DNA of 25,632 bases. Source: JAIVGV01 sp035295985. Its GTDB lineage: Bacteria > Acidobacteriota > Blastocatellia > Pyrinomonadales > Pyrinomonadaceae. Both the position numbers and the translations under genes were made by a program. Where the stretch lies: positions 1-25,632 of the forward strand of contig DATHBT010000300.1 of assembly GCA_035295985.1 (NCBI GenBank). The letters run 5' to 3'. Positions 15,675 to 22,878 of this stretch are shown here, in pieces; the first letter of the stretch is position 1; every line of letters begins with the position of its first letter. Under the pieces are notes generated by a model. The model did not search any database. It saw only the letters and a program-made list of their open reading frames with translations, and was not told the origin of the DNA.

Positions 15675-16847
15675 ATGTGCCGAGTAAGACTGCTCCTGTT
15701 GCCGGTGATTATATCCTGCCTGATCTCCCAAGCCGCGGCCGCCCAGGCCCGCCATCAGCAGGAACCTGCGACGGCCGAAGTTTACGTCGCCGAAGGCGAC
15801 CGCCACGCGCGGGAGAGGGCGTACGACAAGGCGGTCGAAGCCTACAGGGAGGCGCTGCGGCTAAAGCCCGACTCGGCCTCGGCGCACCACGGGCTGGGCC
15901 GCGCCTACGTCAGCATGGGGCGGGCCGGCGACGCGCTCGAACCGCTCAGGGCCGCCGCGCGCCTCGACCCGCAGAACGCCGCCGTGCGGCTGAACCTCGG
16001 CATCACGCTCGCCTCCCTGCGCCGCGCCGACGAGGCTCTGGTTGAGATGAACGAGGCCAAGCGCCTCGCCCCGCGCGACCCGCGCGTTCACAACGAGTTG
16101 GGCAATCTCCTCCACAACAGCTTCGGCCGGATGGAGGAGGCGCTCGCCGCATACCACGAGGCGCTGCGGCTCAACCCGAACGTCCCCGCCGTGCACCACA
16201 ACATCGGCCTGATGCTGATGCGCCTGGGGCGCTTCAGCGAGGCCGTCGGCCCGCTGGAGGAGGCGCTGCGCCTCAGCCCCGCCTACCTGAATGCTCGCTA
16301 CCACCTGAGCAACGCCTACAGCCGGCTCGGCCGCTACGCGGAGGCGGCGGATTCCTGGACTAAATTCCTCGAACTCGCTCCCGACGGGAAGGAGGCGTTA
16401 AACAGCCGCGCCTGGAACTACGCGTACCTGGGCGGGCGCGGGCGGGAGGCGGCTGCCGACGCGCGGAGTTTCCTCAGAATCGCGGGCTGGCGCGACGAGG
16501 GATCGCAGTTCATGGTTCTCCTGGCACACCTCGGGTACAGGCAGGCGGGGCAGGACGCGGAGGCGCGGGCCGTACTCGAAGAGTGTGTGAAGAGGTGCGA
16601 CAAAAATGCCTGGCCCTACCCGGTCATCAGGCACGCGCTGGGCGAATTATCCGGTGAGGAGTTGTTAGCTGTAGCCGACAGCAACGACAAGAAGACCGAA
16701 GCCCGCACGTACGCCGGCATGAAGCTCCTGCTCGAAGGCAAGGGCGCCGAGGCCCGCGCGCATTTTGCGTGGGTCAAGGAATACGGTAATAAACGCTTCT
16801 TCGAATACCCGCTGGCGGTGGCGGAGCTGGGCCGGCTAGCCAACTGA
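15675..16847 (+). CDS. Exported TPR-repeat protein
   Basis: A 390-residue protein. The ATG at 15675 is chosen over upstream starts because GGAGGTG lies 5 bases before it and a signal peptide follows directly (MCRVRLLLLPVIISCLISQA, cut near AAAQA). Most of the mature part is canonical TPR repeats, each ~34 residues: YDKAVEAYREALRLKPDSAS, AGDALEPLRAAARLDPQNAA, RMEEALAAYHEALRLNPNVP, and others to about residue 250. The C-terminal third is less regular and has a cysteine pair (EECVKRC). Such proteins scaffold periplasmic or envelope complexes; no partner can be named. It lies between sites 7 and 8. Its GC content is higher than that of the preceding TPR-thioredoxin cassette. Confidence 0.8.
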   Translation: MCRVRLLLLPVIISCLISQAAAAQARHQQEPATAEVYVAEGDRHARERAYDKAVEAYREALRLKPDSASAHHGLGRAYVSMGRAGDALEPLRAAARLDPQNAAVRLNLGITLASLRRADEALVEMNEAKRLAPRDPRVHNELGNLLHNSFGRMEEALAAYHEALRLNPNVPAVHHNIGLMLMRLGRFSEAVGPLEEALRLSPAYLNARYHLSNAYSRLGRYAEAADSWTKFLELAPDGKEALNSRAWNYAYLGGRGREAAADARSFLRIAGWRDEGSQFMVLLAHLGYRQAGQDAEARAVLEECVKRCDKNAWPYPVIRHALGELSGEELLAVADSNDKKTEARTYAGMKLLLEGKGAEARAHFAWVKEYGNKRFFEYPLAVAELGRLAN

Positions 16848-16878
16848 CCGTGCGCTCCCGCCTCCAGGGAGTGGCGCG

Positions 16879-16972
16879 ATCTAACAACGGCACGCGCCCG
16901 ACCGCGGACAACTTTCATCGAGAACTTGTGCGTAACACAGTACGTGCGCGCCGCTGATGCGGGACGTCGGGC
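16879..16972 (+). other. attC-like recombination site 8 (arms poorly matched)
   Basis: ATCTAAC (16879-16885) to GTCGGGC (16966-16972), 94 bases. The left half, AACGGCACGCGCCCGACC, does not pair well with the right half, GCGCGCCGCTGATGCGGGAC; the right half instead resembles that of site 2. A C replaces the third-position T of the right box. It may be a chimera of two sites or a decayed one. Confidence 0.6.
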
Positions 16973-17009
16973 TGCATCACGGCGGGCGGCTTGCCTGTTC
17001 CGGCTTCAC

Positions 17010-17405
17010 CTACTGGCGGCTATCGAAGCGGGCCGTGCCGTTACCGGCGTAGTCCTCAATCTCAAAGCTGTTGCCCGGCCCCGTCATGCTGCCGGTCTCT
17101 TTTTCGCCCGTATATTCCAGCACCTCGACATATAACTTGGGCGACCCGGAATGTTTACGCAAGGTGGCGCGCAGCGAACGGGCCTTCATCATAACTCCGA
17201 ACGGCGTCGGGTGATCTTCCAACTGGACGACTCCGCCCGAGTCGAATTGGTAGCTCCCGCTGAACGTCACAGGCTTGCCCGGTTCGGCGGAAGTGACGCG
17301 CAGGATGATGGTCTTCTCCGGTGCGGTCGCTGAAACATCACGGGTTGTGTCGAGGGCGAGGGCGAGGGCGGCGGTAAAAAGTAACGTGGCTGCCAGCAGC
17401 TTCAT
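17010..17405 (-). CDS. Exported small protein of unknown function, reversed cassette gene
   Basis: A 131-residue protein with signal peptide MKLLAATLLFTAALALALDT. The mature part is beta-rich with KTIILRVTSAEPGKPVTFSG, GVVQLEDHPTPFGVMMKARS and KLYVEVLEYTGEKETGSMTG. It looks like a small beta-sandwich of the kind found in periplasmic proteins, but I do not recognise the family. GGAG lies about 8 bases upstream of the ATG on this strand. The gene is antiparallel to the array direction and occupies the cassette between sites 8 and 9, so it would need its own promoter in the ~120 bases between its start and site 9. Confidence 0.75.
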   Translation of the reverse strand: MKLLAATLLFTAALALALDTTRDVSATAPEKTIILRVTSAEPGKPVTFSGSYQFDSGGVVQLEDHPTPFGVMMKARSLRATLRKHSGSPKLYVEVLEYTGEKETGSMTGPGNSFEIEDYAGNGTARFDSRQ

Positions 17406-17531
17406 CGCGAGTCTCCTTTAGAATGTGAGGGGCGGTTCCTTCCGCCCTTCGCATTAACGCCGCCCGGGCATCCGCGTTCCGAAATCTGAGTGGTACTATC
17501 CGCGAAGGCTTACTCGGCGGAAGGGCCGGCG

Positions 17532-17618
17532 GCCTAACGCAGGCACGCACCCTGCGCCCGACAAGCAAGCCTGTTATCATCAACCCACGCAGGGCGCGTG
17601 TGAAGCCGGGCGTTAGAT
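17532..17618 (+). other. attC-like recombination site 9
   Basis: GCCTAAC (17532-17538) to GTTAGAT (17612-17618), 87 bases. CGCACCCTGCGCCC on the left pairs with the right-half CGCAGGGCGCGTG allowing wobbles. Both terminal boxes are intact. Confidence 0.75.
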
Positions 17619-17691
17619 TTTGCAACAACCCCAGGGCGGCAGGCGTGAAGACGTGGCGGTTCAGAATCTCAGGCGGTGGGGGCTTACAAAC

Positions 17692-18321
17692 ATGTCAGGC
17701 ACTTTAAGAAGTCTCGCCCTCGGTGCTGTCGTCCTGCTCTCGGCTCTCGCGGGGGCGTCGGGGCCGGCGTATGCGCAACAGGTGAGAGACAGGGAGTTAC
17801 GGCCGGCCTTCGATTTGACAAAAATCCAGATGCCGGTCGAAATCCTTGCCGTTAAGTTAAACGGCAAAGAGGTTCAGCCGGGCGAGAAGGTTCAGGGCGA
17901 TGACGATTGGCTGCGGGGACTGTCCTTCACTCTGAAGAATATTTCTGACAAGCCAATCGCCTACGTGGAAGTCGCGCTGCGCTTCCCCCGGCCGCAAGGG
18001 TACGTCGCCTACACCCTCAGCCACGGGGTTGATCTCTCGCGCATGGAGCGCAGGAGAGAATCCTCGCCGCCGGCGATTCGGCCCGGCGAAACGGTGGACT
18101 TGGTGCTCACGCAAGGAAAATATCCCGGCTTCCTGCGAATCCTCGCCCTGGGCGGGGCCGCGAGAAGTTTCGACACGGCCCCGTACTACGTCGAGAGGGT
18201 ATCTTTCGAGGGCGAGCCTGACATCATCTGGGCGGGCGGGATGTTGAAGCGGCGCGACCCGGACCGGCCCACCGAGTTCAAAGTCGTGGAACGATACGCC
18301 CTGCCCGCCAGGCAGGAGTGA
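17692..18321 (+). CDS. Exported protein of unknown function, cassette-borne
   Basis: A 209-residue protein when started at ATG 17692, directly followed by a signal peptide (MSGTLRSLALGAVVLLSALA, cut near AYAQQ). A TTG at 17620 would add 24 residues that overlap the end of site 9 and contain no signal-like features. The mature part has DDWLRGLSFTLKNISDKPIA, an Ig-like or DUF-type strand set, RPGETVDLVLTQGKYPGFLR and a final YVERVSFEGEPDIIWAGGML. The pattern (a comparison of quantities across exported beta domains) is common in acidobacterial secreted hypotheticals. I cannot name a function. It is the sole gene between sites 9 and 10. Confidence 0.75.
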   Translation: MSGTLRSLALGAVVLLSALAGASGPAYAQQVRDRELRPAFDLTKIQMPVEILAVKLNGKEVQPGEKVQGDDDWLRGLSFTLKNISDKPIAYVEVALRFPRPQGYVAYTLSHGVDLSRMERRRESSPPAIRPGETVDLVLTQGKYPGFLRILALGGAARSFDTAPYYVERVSFEGEPDIIWAGGMLKRRDPDRPTEFKVVERYALPARQE

Positions 18322-18338
18322 GCGGCGACCGCGGCAAG

Positions 18339-18440
18339 ATTTAACGACGGCACGCGCCCGGCCGCGGCCCGGCGAAATTGTCGTCGGGAACTTGCCGCCC
18401 GCGCGGTCGGGTGCGCGACCGCTGACGCCCGGCCTTAAGT
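18339..18440 (+). other. attC-like recombination site 10 (right box degenerate)
   Basis: ATTTAAC (18339-18345) opens the site 18 bases after a stop codon. The right end is CTTAAGT (18434-18440), with C where the conserved G of the crossover should be. ACGCGCCCGGCCGC on the left resembles the other left arms, and the right half GGTCGGGTGCGCG partly pairs with it. It is the last recognisable site of the array and probably inactive. Confidence 0.6.
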
Positions 18441-18451
18441 ACCGAACCTGG

Positions 18452-18640
18452 ATGTGGGACGCGAAGCGACAGGCGATCTGGCTGGCGACGGGACTCGTCT
18501 TCGGCAGCTTCTTCCTCTACCCGCTCGCGCGCGACGAGGCGGGCCAGACCGACTGGGCCTACTTCGCACAGCTCGAACTGCTCCTCGTCATCGTCATCGG
18601 CGTGATGTTCTACGTCTACTCGCGGCAGGGGCGGGGCTGA
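18452..18640 (+). CDS. 62-residue two-helix membrane protein
   Basis: Started at ATG 18452, the product is MWDAKRQAIWLATGLVFGSF and on, with two hydrophobic segments (AIWLATGLVFGSFFLYPLA and LELLLVIVIGVMFYVYS) around a short charged loop, and a basic C-terminus. No strong ribosome site is seen. An alternative start at 18392 would lie inside attC-like site 10, so the short form is preferred. Unknown family. It converges on the small gene at 18746-18985 across the hairpin at 18674-18707. Confidence 0.65.
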   Translation: MWDAKRQAIWLATGLVFGSFFLYPLARDEAGQTDWAYFAQLELLLVIVIGVMFYVYSRQGRG

Positions 18641-18673
18641 GGGGCTTCCCAAAATTACCGCGGAGAACGAGAA

Positions 18674-18707
18674 GGGGCGCGAAGGGGTTGAACTCCCCTC
18701 GCGCCCC
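18674..18707. terminator. Candidate bidirectional terminator hairpin
   Basis: GGGGCGCGAAGGGG (18674-18687) pairs with CCCCTCGCGCCCC (18695-18707) with one bulged base and a 7-base loop. It sits between convergent genes ending at 18640 (+) and 18746 (-). No T tract. Confidence 0.55.
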
Positions 18708-18745
18708 TCGGCTTTCGCGGCGACGGCCGGCGTCGAATTTACGGG

Positions 18746-18985
18746 CTAGCCGCCCTCGCGCGGCGGGAGGGTGGGCGCTGAGACTGACTGGAGCGAGAAG
18801 GTCAGCTCCCGCGCGCGCCCCTCACAGTCCTCGCCGAAGATCGAGAGGCGGTCAACGATGCTCGGGTTCTGTAGCCCGACGCAGAAGGCGAACAGCTCCT
18901 CGACGGACGAGAAGCACTGCTCCGTCTCCACTATGCGCGTGCCGCCCCGCAGCTCGCGCGTCACGACGACGCACCGTCCGACCAT
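18746..18985 (-). CDS. Small protein of unknown function downstream of dxs
   Basis: A 79-residue frame starting MVGRCVVVTRELRGGTRIVE with an alternating hydrophobic strand pattern, then TEQCFSSVEELFAFCVGLQN, a helix, and a charged C-terminus. Third-position GC is high and codon use looks like a real gene, whereas the overlapping plus-strand frame looks like a shadow. It starts 39 bases after the dxs stop on the same strand and may share its transcript. No clear ribosome site. Not recognised. Confidence 0.5.
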   Translation of the reverse strand: MVGRCVVVTRELRGGTRIVETEQCFSSVEELFAFCVGLQNPSIVDRLSIFGEDCEGRARELTFSLQSVSAPTLPPREGG

Positions 18986-19024
18986 GGCAGGACACGTCCG
19001 ATCTGTGTTGGTGGAGTGCGCCCT

Positions 19025-20950
19025 CTAGGGAAGGCGCCCGGAAGAGAGCGGCACGCCCCTGCGCTCGCTCTCCTCGACGCACTGCCTGACCCGCGTGTAG
19101 ATGCCGTCCGCGTCGAGGCCGTACTTGGCGAGCAGGAGCTTGGCGTCGCCGTGCGTGACCCAGCGGTCGGGGATGCCCATTCGGACGACGCGCGCATCAT
19201 TCAGCAGCCCGTTCTCTTCCAAAAGCTCAAGCACGGCCGAGCCGAAGCCGCCCGCCAGGTAAGCCTCCTCCACGGTCACGATCAGCCGCTTCGTGCGCGC
19301 GAGCGCGAGCAGGAGGCTCGCGTCCAGAGGCTTCGCGAAGCGCGCGTTGACGACCGTCGCCTCGACGCCGTCCTTCGACAAACGCTCGGCGGCCTGAAGC
19401 GCCGGGTGAACCATCGAGCCGTAGGCGACGATTGCCACGTCCGACCCGGCGTCGCGCAGAATCTCGGCCTTGCCGATCTCCAAAAGCTGCGGCTCGCGCT
19501 CTATGTCAACGCCGACGCCGTTGCCGCGCGGGTAGCGGACGGCTGCGGGGCCATCATTCGCGATCATCGTCCGCAGCATGTCGCGCAGCTCGCCCTCGTC
19601 CTTCGGGGCCATCAGCGTGATGTTGGGGACGCCGCGCAGGTAGGCGATGTCTAAGAGGCCGTGGTGCGTCGGCCCGTCGGGGCCGGCCACGCCGCCGCGG
19701 TCGAGGCAGAACTTGACGTTCAGGTTCTGCAAGCAAACGTCGTGGACGATCTGATCGAAGGCGCGCTGCAAAAAGGTCGAGTAGATCGCGCAGACGGGTT
19801 TCAGCCCCTCGGTCGAAAGCCCCGCGGCGAACGTCACGCAGTGCTGCTCGGCGATGCCGACATCAAACGAGCGATCCGGGAATTTCTTCAAGACCTGATC
19901 GACGCCCGTGCCGTCCGGCATCGCGGCCGTCAGCGTGACCACCTTCTCGTCCCGCTCCATCAGCTCGCACATCGTCCGGCCGAAGACGGCGGTGTAGGTC
20001 GGGGCCGACGGCTTTGACTTCGGCATCTCGCCGGTCTTCGGATCGAAGGGGCCGGTCGCGTGCCAGGCGTAGTAATTCTTCTCGCGCGCCGGGAAGCCTT
20101 TGCCCTTCGTGGTGAGGCAGTGGACGATGACCGGCTCGTCCCTGACGTGCTGCGCCTCGCGGAAGGCGTTCACTAGGGCCTGCGTGTCGTGGCCGTCAAC
20201 GTAGCCGATGTACTTGAAGCCAAGCTCGTTGACGAGCGCGCCGGGCAGGACGGCCGCCGCAATCGCGTCCTTCACGGTCTTCGCCGCGTGGTGAAGCCGC
20301 TCGCCGACCGAGGGGACTGCGCGCAGCGTCTCGCTCACCTCGTCCTTGAAGCGGTGGTAGCCCTGCGCCTCGCGCAGACGGTTGAGATACCCGGTCAGCG
20401 CGCCGACCGCCGGCGCGATAGACATCTCGTTGTCGTTGAGGACGACGATCAGGCGCGACTTCAAATGGCCCGCCTGGTTGATCGCCTCCATCGCCATCCC
20501 GCCCGCGAGCGACGAGTCGCCGATCAGTGCGACGACGTGATGGTTCTCGCCGCTCCGGTCGCGCGCTATCGCCATGCCGAGCGCGGCCGAGAGCGACGTT
20601 GAAGCGTGGCCCGCGCCGAAGGTGTCGTACTCCGACTCTTCGCGCCTGAGGAACCCGCTCAGCCCGTCGTACTGCTTGATGGTCGGGAACTCCTCGCGCC
20701 GGCCCGTCAGGATTTTGTGCGCGTAGGCCTGGTGGCCCACGTCCCAGACGAGCCTGTCGGCCGGCGTCTCGAAGGCGTAGTGCAGGGCGACGGCCAGCTC
20801 GACCGCGCCGAGCGACGCGCCGGTGTGGCCGCCGATGCGCGCGCACGTCTCGATGATGTACTGGCGGATTTCGTCCGCGACCTCTTGCAGGTGTTCGGTG
20901 CCGAGGCGGCGCAGGTCTGCCGGCGCGTTGATTTTTTGCAGGAATTTCAT
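19025..20950 (-). CDS. dxs: 1-deoxy-D-xylulose-5-phosphate synthase
   Basis: A 641-residue thiamine-diphosphate enzyme that condenses pyruvate and glyceraldehyde-3-phosphate in the first step of the MEP isoprenoid pathway, acting in the cytoplasm as a dimer. The length is typical. Visible landmarks: His42 in GGHTGASLGAVELAVALHYA, His73 in WDVGHQAYAHKIL, His115 in GAGHAS, the cofactor-binding stretch IGDSSLAGGMAMEAINQAGH with NDN at 172-174, then the second half with GIAEQHCVTFAAGL, FDQIVHDVCLQNLNVKFCLD and GPTHHGLLDIAYLRGVPNIT. The third residue of the usual GDG cofactor motif is Ser (GDS). The C-terminal transketolase domain ends with VNARFAKPLDASLL. ATG start, weak ribosome site. Confidence 0.95.
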   Translation of the reverse strand: MKFLQKINAPADLRRLGTEHLQEVADEIRQYIIETCARIGGHTGASLGAVELAVALHYAFETPADRLVWDVGHQAYAHKILTGRREEFPTIKQYDGLSGFLRREESEYDTFGAGHASTSLSAALGMAIARDRSGENHHVVALIGDSSLAGGMAMEAINQAGHLKSRLIVVLNDNEMSIAPAVGALTGYLNRLREAQGYHRFKDEVSETLRAVPSVGERLHHAAKTVKDAIAAAVLPGALVNELGFKYIGYVDGHDTQALVNAFREAQHVRDEPVIVHCLTTKGKGFPAREKNYYAWHATGPFDPKTGEMPKSKPSAPTYTAVFGRTMCELMERDEKVVTLTAAMPDGTGVDQVLKKFPDRSFDVGIAEQHCVTFAAGLSTEGLKPVCAIYSTFLQRAFDQIVHDVCLQNLNVKFCLDRGGVAGPDGPTHHGLLDIAYLRGVPNITLMAPKDEGELRDMLRTMIANDGPAAVRYPRGNGVGVDIEREPQLLEIGKAEILRDAGSDVAIVAYGSMVHPALQAAERLSKDGVEATVVNARFAKPLDASLLLALARTKRLIVTVEEAYLAGGFGSAVLELLEENGLLNDARVVRMGIPDRWVTHGDAKLLLAKYGLDADGIYTRVRQCVEESERRGVPLSSGRLP

Positions 20951-21182
20951 CGCGGGCGATTGTAGCGCGGCCGGGCGGCGGTTGGCACGTTAGGAAACAG
21001 TGAAAATTTCGGCGCGACGCGCGGGCGGGCGGCGGAACTTTTTTCGGCCGGGCGTGGGCCGCGCGCGTCTTAAGACTCGGAGCGAGACCGGCCGGCAGTC
21101 GCGGGCCGCGTGTGAGACGGGCGGACAGACGCCGCGCGTCGCGCGCCATCATCGGTTGAATTTTCCAGGGAGTGCAAAAGTG

Positions 21183-21743
21183 ATGAGACGTTACACCTAC
21201 AGAGTTATCACCTTGGCGGGCCTGCTCGTGCTTATGGCCGCGGCCGGCTTCGCGCAGAACCCGCCAGCGCCGCAGGGGCAGGGCGGCGAAGGCCCGCGCG
21301 GCATGGGCCGCGTCGGACGCCGGCACATGCCCGGCGGGCCGCGCGGCCCCCGGCTCGGACTCGGCCGCCTGAACCTCTCGGACGCGCAGCGCGAGCAGTT
21401 GCGCCAGATCGAATCGCGCTACGCCGATTCTTTCCGCGCGAGGCGCGAAGAGCTGCGCTCGATCATGCAGACGCGCCGACAGGGCGGCACGCTCACGGCC
21501 GGGCAGGAGGCGCGCGCGCGCCAGCTCCGCGAGGAGCTTCGCGCCGACTCGGAGAAGATGCGCGCAGAGATGCGCGCCGTGCTCACCGACGAGCAGCGCA
21601 CGCAACTACAAACGATGCGCGAGGAGATGGGTAAACGGCGCGAGCTGCGGCGCGAGCGACGCCGGGAGTTCCGCGAGCAGCGCCGCCTGCGCCGGCAGCA
21701 GCGACAGCAGACTCCGCCCACGGGCACGACAGATCAACTCTGA
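21183..21743 (+). CDS. Spy/CpxP-like periplasmic protein (LTxxQ type)
   Basis: A 186-residue exported protein. The ATG at 21183 is chosen because GGGAG lies ~10 bases upstream and it is followed directly by a signal peptide (MRRYTYRVITLAGLLVLMAA, cut near FAQNP). A Gly/Pro/Arg-rich spacer (residues 24-60) precedes a long helical region with LNLSDAQREQLRQIESRYAD and VLTDEQRTQLQTMREEMGKR, both of the L-T/S-x-x-Q type found in CpxP/Spy/ZraP. The C-terminus is extremely Arg-rich. A periplasmic chaperone or stress role is the family expectation; direct evidence is only the motif. It is divergent from dxs with a ~230-base intergenic region that shows no clear promoter to me. Confidence 0.75.
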   Translation: MRRYTYRVITLAGLLVLMAAAGFAQNPPAPQGQGGEGPRGMGRVGRRHMPGGPRGPRLGLGRLNLSDAQREQLRQIESRYADSFRARREELRSIMQTRRQGGTLTAGQEARARQLREELRADSEKMRAEMRAVLTDEQRTQLQTMREEMGKRRELRRERRREFREQRRLRRQQRQQTPPTGTTDQL

Positions 21744-21776
21744 TTCCAAGTCAGGAATTAACCACAGAGGAGGGGC

Positions 21777-21839
21777 GATTGCGGATTGCGGATTGAAAAG
21801 ACGATTTATCTTCTAATCCGCAATCCGCAATCCGCAATT
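21777..21839. repeat. Inverted repeat with TTGCGGA heptamer arms, between convergent genes
   Basis: Left arm 21777-21798 is tandem GATTGCG units; right arm 21815-21839 holds tandem CAATCCG units, its inverse. The loop of about 16 bases is AT-rich. It lies between the convergent stops at 21743 (+) and 21841 (-) and could terminate both. Same architecture (7-base unit, inverted) as 1208-1342 and 4893-5014 but another unit sequence. Confidence 0.8.
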
Positions 21840-21840
21840 C

Positions 21841-22677
21841 TCACACGGCGCGCCGCAATCGCAGCACCGCGATTTCGGGCCGCGCGCCGAAGCGGACGGG
21901 CAGCCCAATCGTCCCCGTGCCGCGCGTGACGTAGAGCTGCGTCTCCCCGCGAGAGAAGCGGCCTCGCAGGTACTTGAACTCGTTCATGTGCCCGACCGGC
22001 GCGCCGACGATTGGCAGGCTCACCTGGCCGCCGTGCGTGTGCCCGCTCAGGATCAGCGAGACCCCTTCGGTCTCCGGCAAATCCAGCACCAGGGGCTGGT
22101 GCGAGAGCAGCACCGTGGGCCGTCCGCGATCCACGCCCGCGAAGGTTCGCCCCCAGTCGTTGTCGTTCCACGACCAGTCGCCGACGCCCGCGAGTTGCAG
22201 CTCGTCGCCGCCGCGACGGAGCCGCGTGTTCGCGTTGTCGATCAGGTTAACGCCGCGCCTCTTGAGGGCGGCGCGCGTAAGCTGCGGGTCTGTGTGGTGA
22301 TCGTGGTTGCCGAGCACGGCCCAGACGCCGTGCGGCGCGGAGAGGCCGCCCAGAATTTCGGCCGCAGGCTCGACGTAGCCGCGCGAGGCCGTCGTGTAGT
22401 CGCCCGTCAAGGCGACGAGGTCTGCGCGCGCCGAGTTCGCCAGCTCGACGACGCGGCGCACCTCATCGGCCGGGACTATCGAGCTGTGGTGAACGTCCGA
22501 CACCTGCGCGATGCGGAAGCCCTCGAACCCTTCGGGCAGGTCGCTTATGAAGACATCCGTCTCGGTCAGCTCGTAGTTGTAAGGCTCGAAGAGGCCGCCG
22601 TACACGCCCGCGCCGGCCACGCCCGCGACGCCGGCCGCGGCCAGCCCTTTAACGAACTGTCTGCGCGTCAACCCCAA
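21841..22677 (-). CDS. Tat-exported calcineurin-like metallophosphoesterase
   Basis: A 278-residue phosphoesterase with a twin-arginine signal (LTRRQFVKGLAAAGVAGVAG), so it is likely folded in the cytoplasm and exported to the periplasm or outer face. The five metallophosphoesterase motifs are complete: D61-x-H63 in SDVHH, D93 in TGDYTT, GNHDHH with Asn124-His125, His193 in LLSHQP, and GHTHGG with His213/His215. The pattern resembles YkuE/YkuE-like and UDP-diacylglucosamine hydrolase-type enzymes; the substrate is unknown. The start codon is TTG, with GGAGGTG 10 bases upstream. It converges on the Spy/CpxP-like gene. Confidence 0.85.
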   Translation of the reverse strand: MGLTRRQFVKGLAAAGVAGVAGAGVYGGLFEPYNYELTETDVFISDLPEGFEGFRIAQVSDVHHSSIVPADEVRRVVELANSARADLVALTGDYTTASRGYVEPAAEILGGLSAPHGVWAVLGNHDHHTDPQLTRAALKRRGVNLIDNANTRLRRGGDELQLAGVGDWSWNDNDWGRTFAGVDRGRPTVLLSHQPLVLDLPETEGVSLILSGHTHGGQVSLPIVGAPVGHMNEFKYLRGRFSRGETQLYVTRGTGTIGLPVRFGARPEIAVLRLRRAV

Positions 22678-22765
22678 CTAGAGCGCCCACCTCCACACAC
22701 GCGAACAGTAACACGCCTCCGCCGCGCCCTCACACCTTGGCCGCCCCGAGAAAGCGACCCGCGCT

Positions 22766-22850
22766 CTCCTCTTCGCGCCTTCGCGCCTTTGCGTGAGACT
22801 TCTTCTGAGGCAAAGAACATCTCACGCAAAGGCGCAAAGGCGCGAAGGAG
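22766..22850. repeat. Inverted repeat of GCGCCTTT/TTCGCGCC octamers
   Basis: The left arm 22766-22798 is CTCCTCTTCGCGCCTTCGCG followed by CCTTTGCGTGAGA, and the right arm 22820-22850 is its near-perfect inverse, separated by 21 bases. It belongs to the same family as 3872-3939. It lies in the ~200-base space between the metallophosphoesterase start and the STAND gene stop, both on the minus strand, so it would fall at the 3' end of the STAND gene transcript. Confidence 0.85.
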
Positions 22851-22878
22851 TTGAGACGCGCTCTTAGACTGCTTTCCT

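Larger units (their letters stand above)
7005..18440. mobile_element. Integron-like gene-cassette array without integrase in window (CALIN-like)
   Basis: Ten attC-like sites lie in the same orientation, with usually one gene between neighbours. Eight are short (86-108 bases) and two long (141-151 bases). Most begin with an RYYYAAC-type box at or just after a gene's stop codon and end with a GTTRRRY-type box just before the next gene. The intervening halves are imperfect inverse copies with unpaired bases, which is how attC sites are recognised by integron integrases. Two cassettes carry genes in reverse. No tyrosine recombinase is encoded here, so an integrase would have to lie elsewhere. Confidence 0.75.

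Noticed and set aside
18771..19028. 85-residue plus-strand frame over the small gene after dxs
   Set aside because: The minus-strand frame 18746-18985 has a better hydrophobic pattern and lies colinear with dxs.
20951..21182. Divergent promoter region or riboswitch between dxs and the Spy/CpxP-like gene
   Set aside because: I could see no convincing -35/-10 pair or conserved riboswitch fold; only general GC-rich sequence.
20196..21605. 469-residue minus-strand frame overlapping dxs and the Spy/CpxP-like gene
   Set aside because: It spans two real genes in other frames and gives an Arg/Ala-rich, domainless product.
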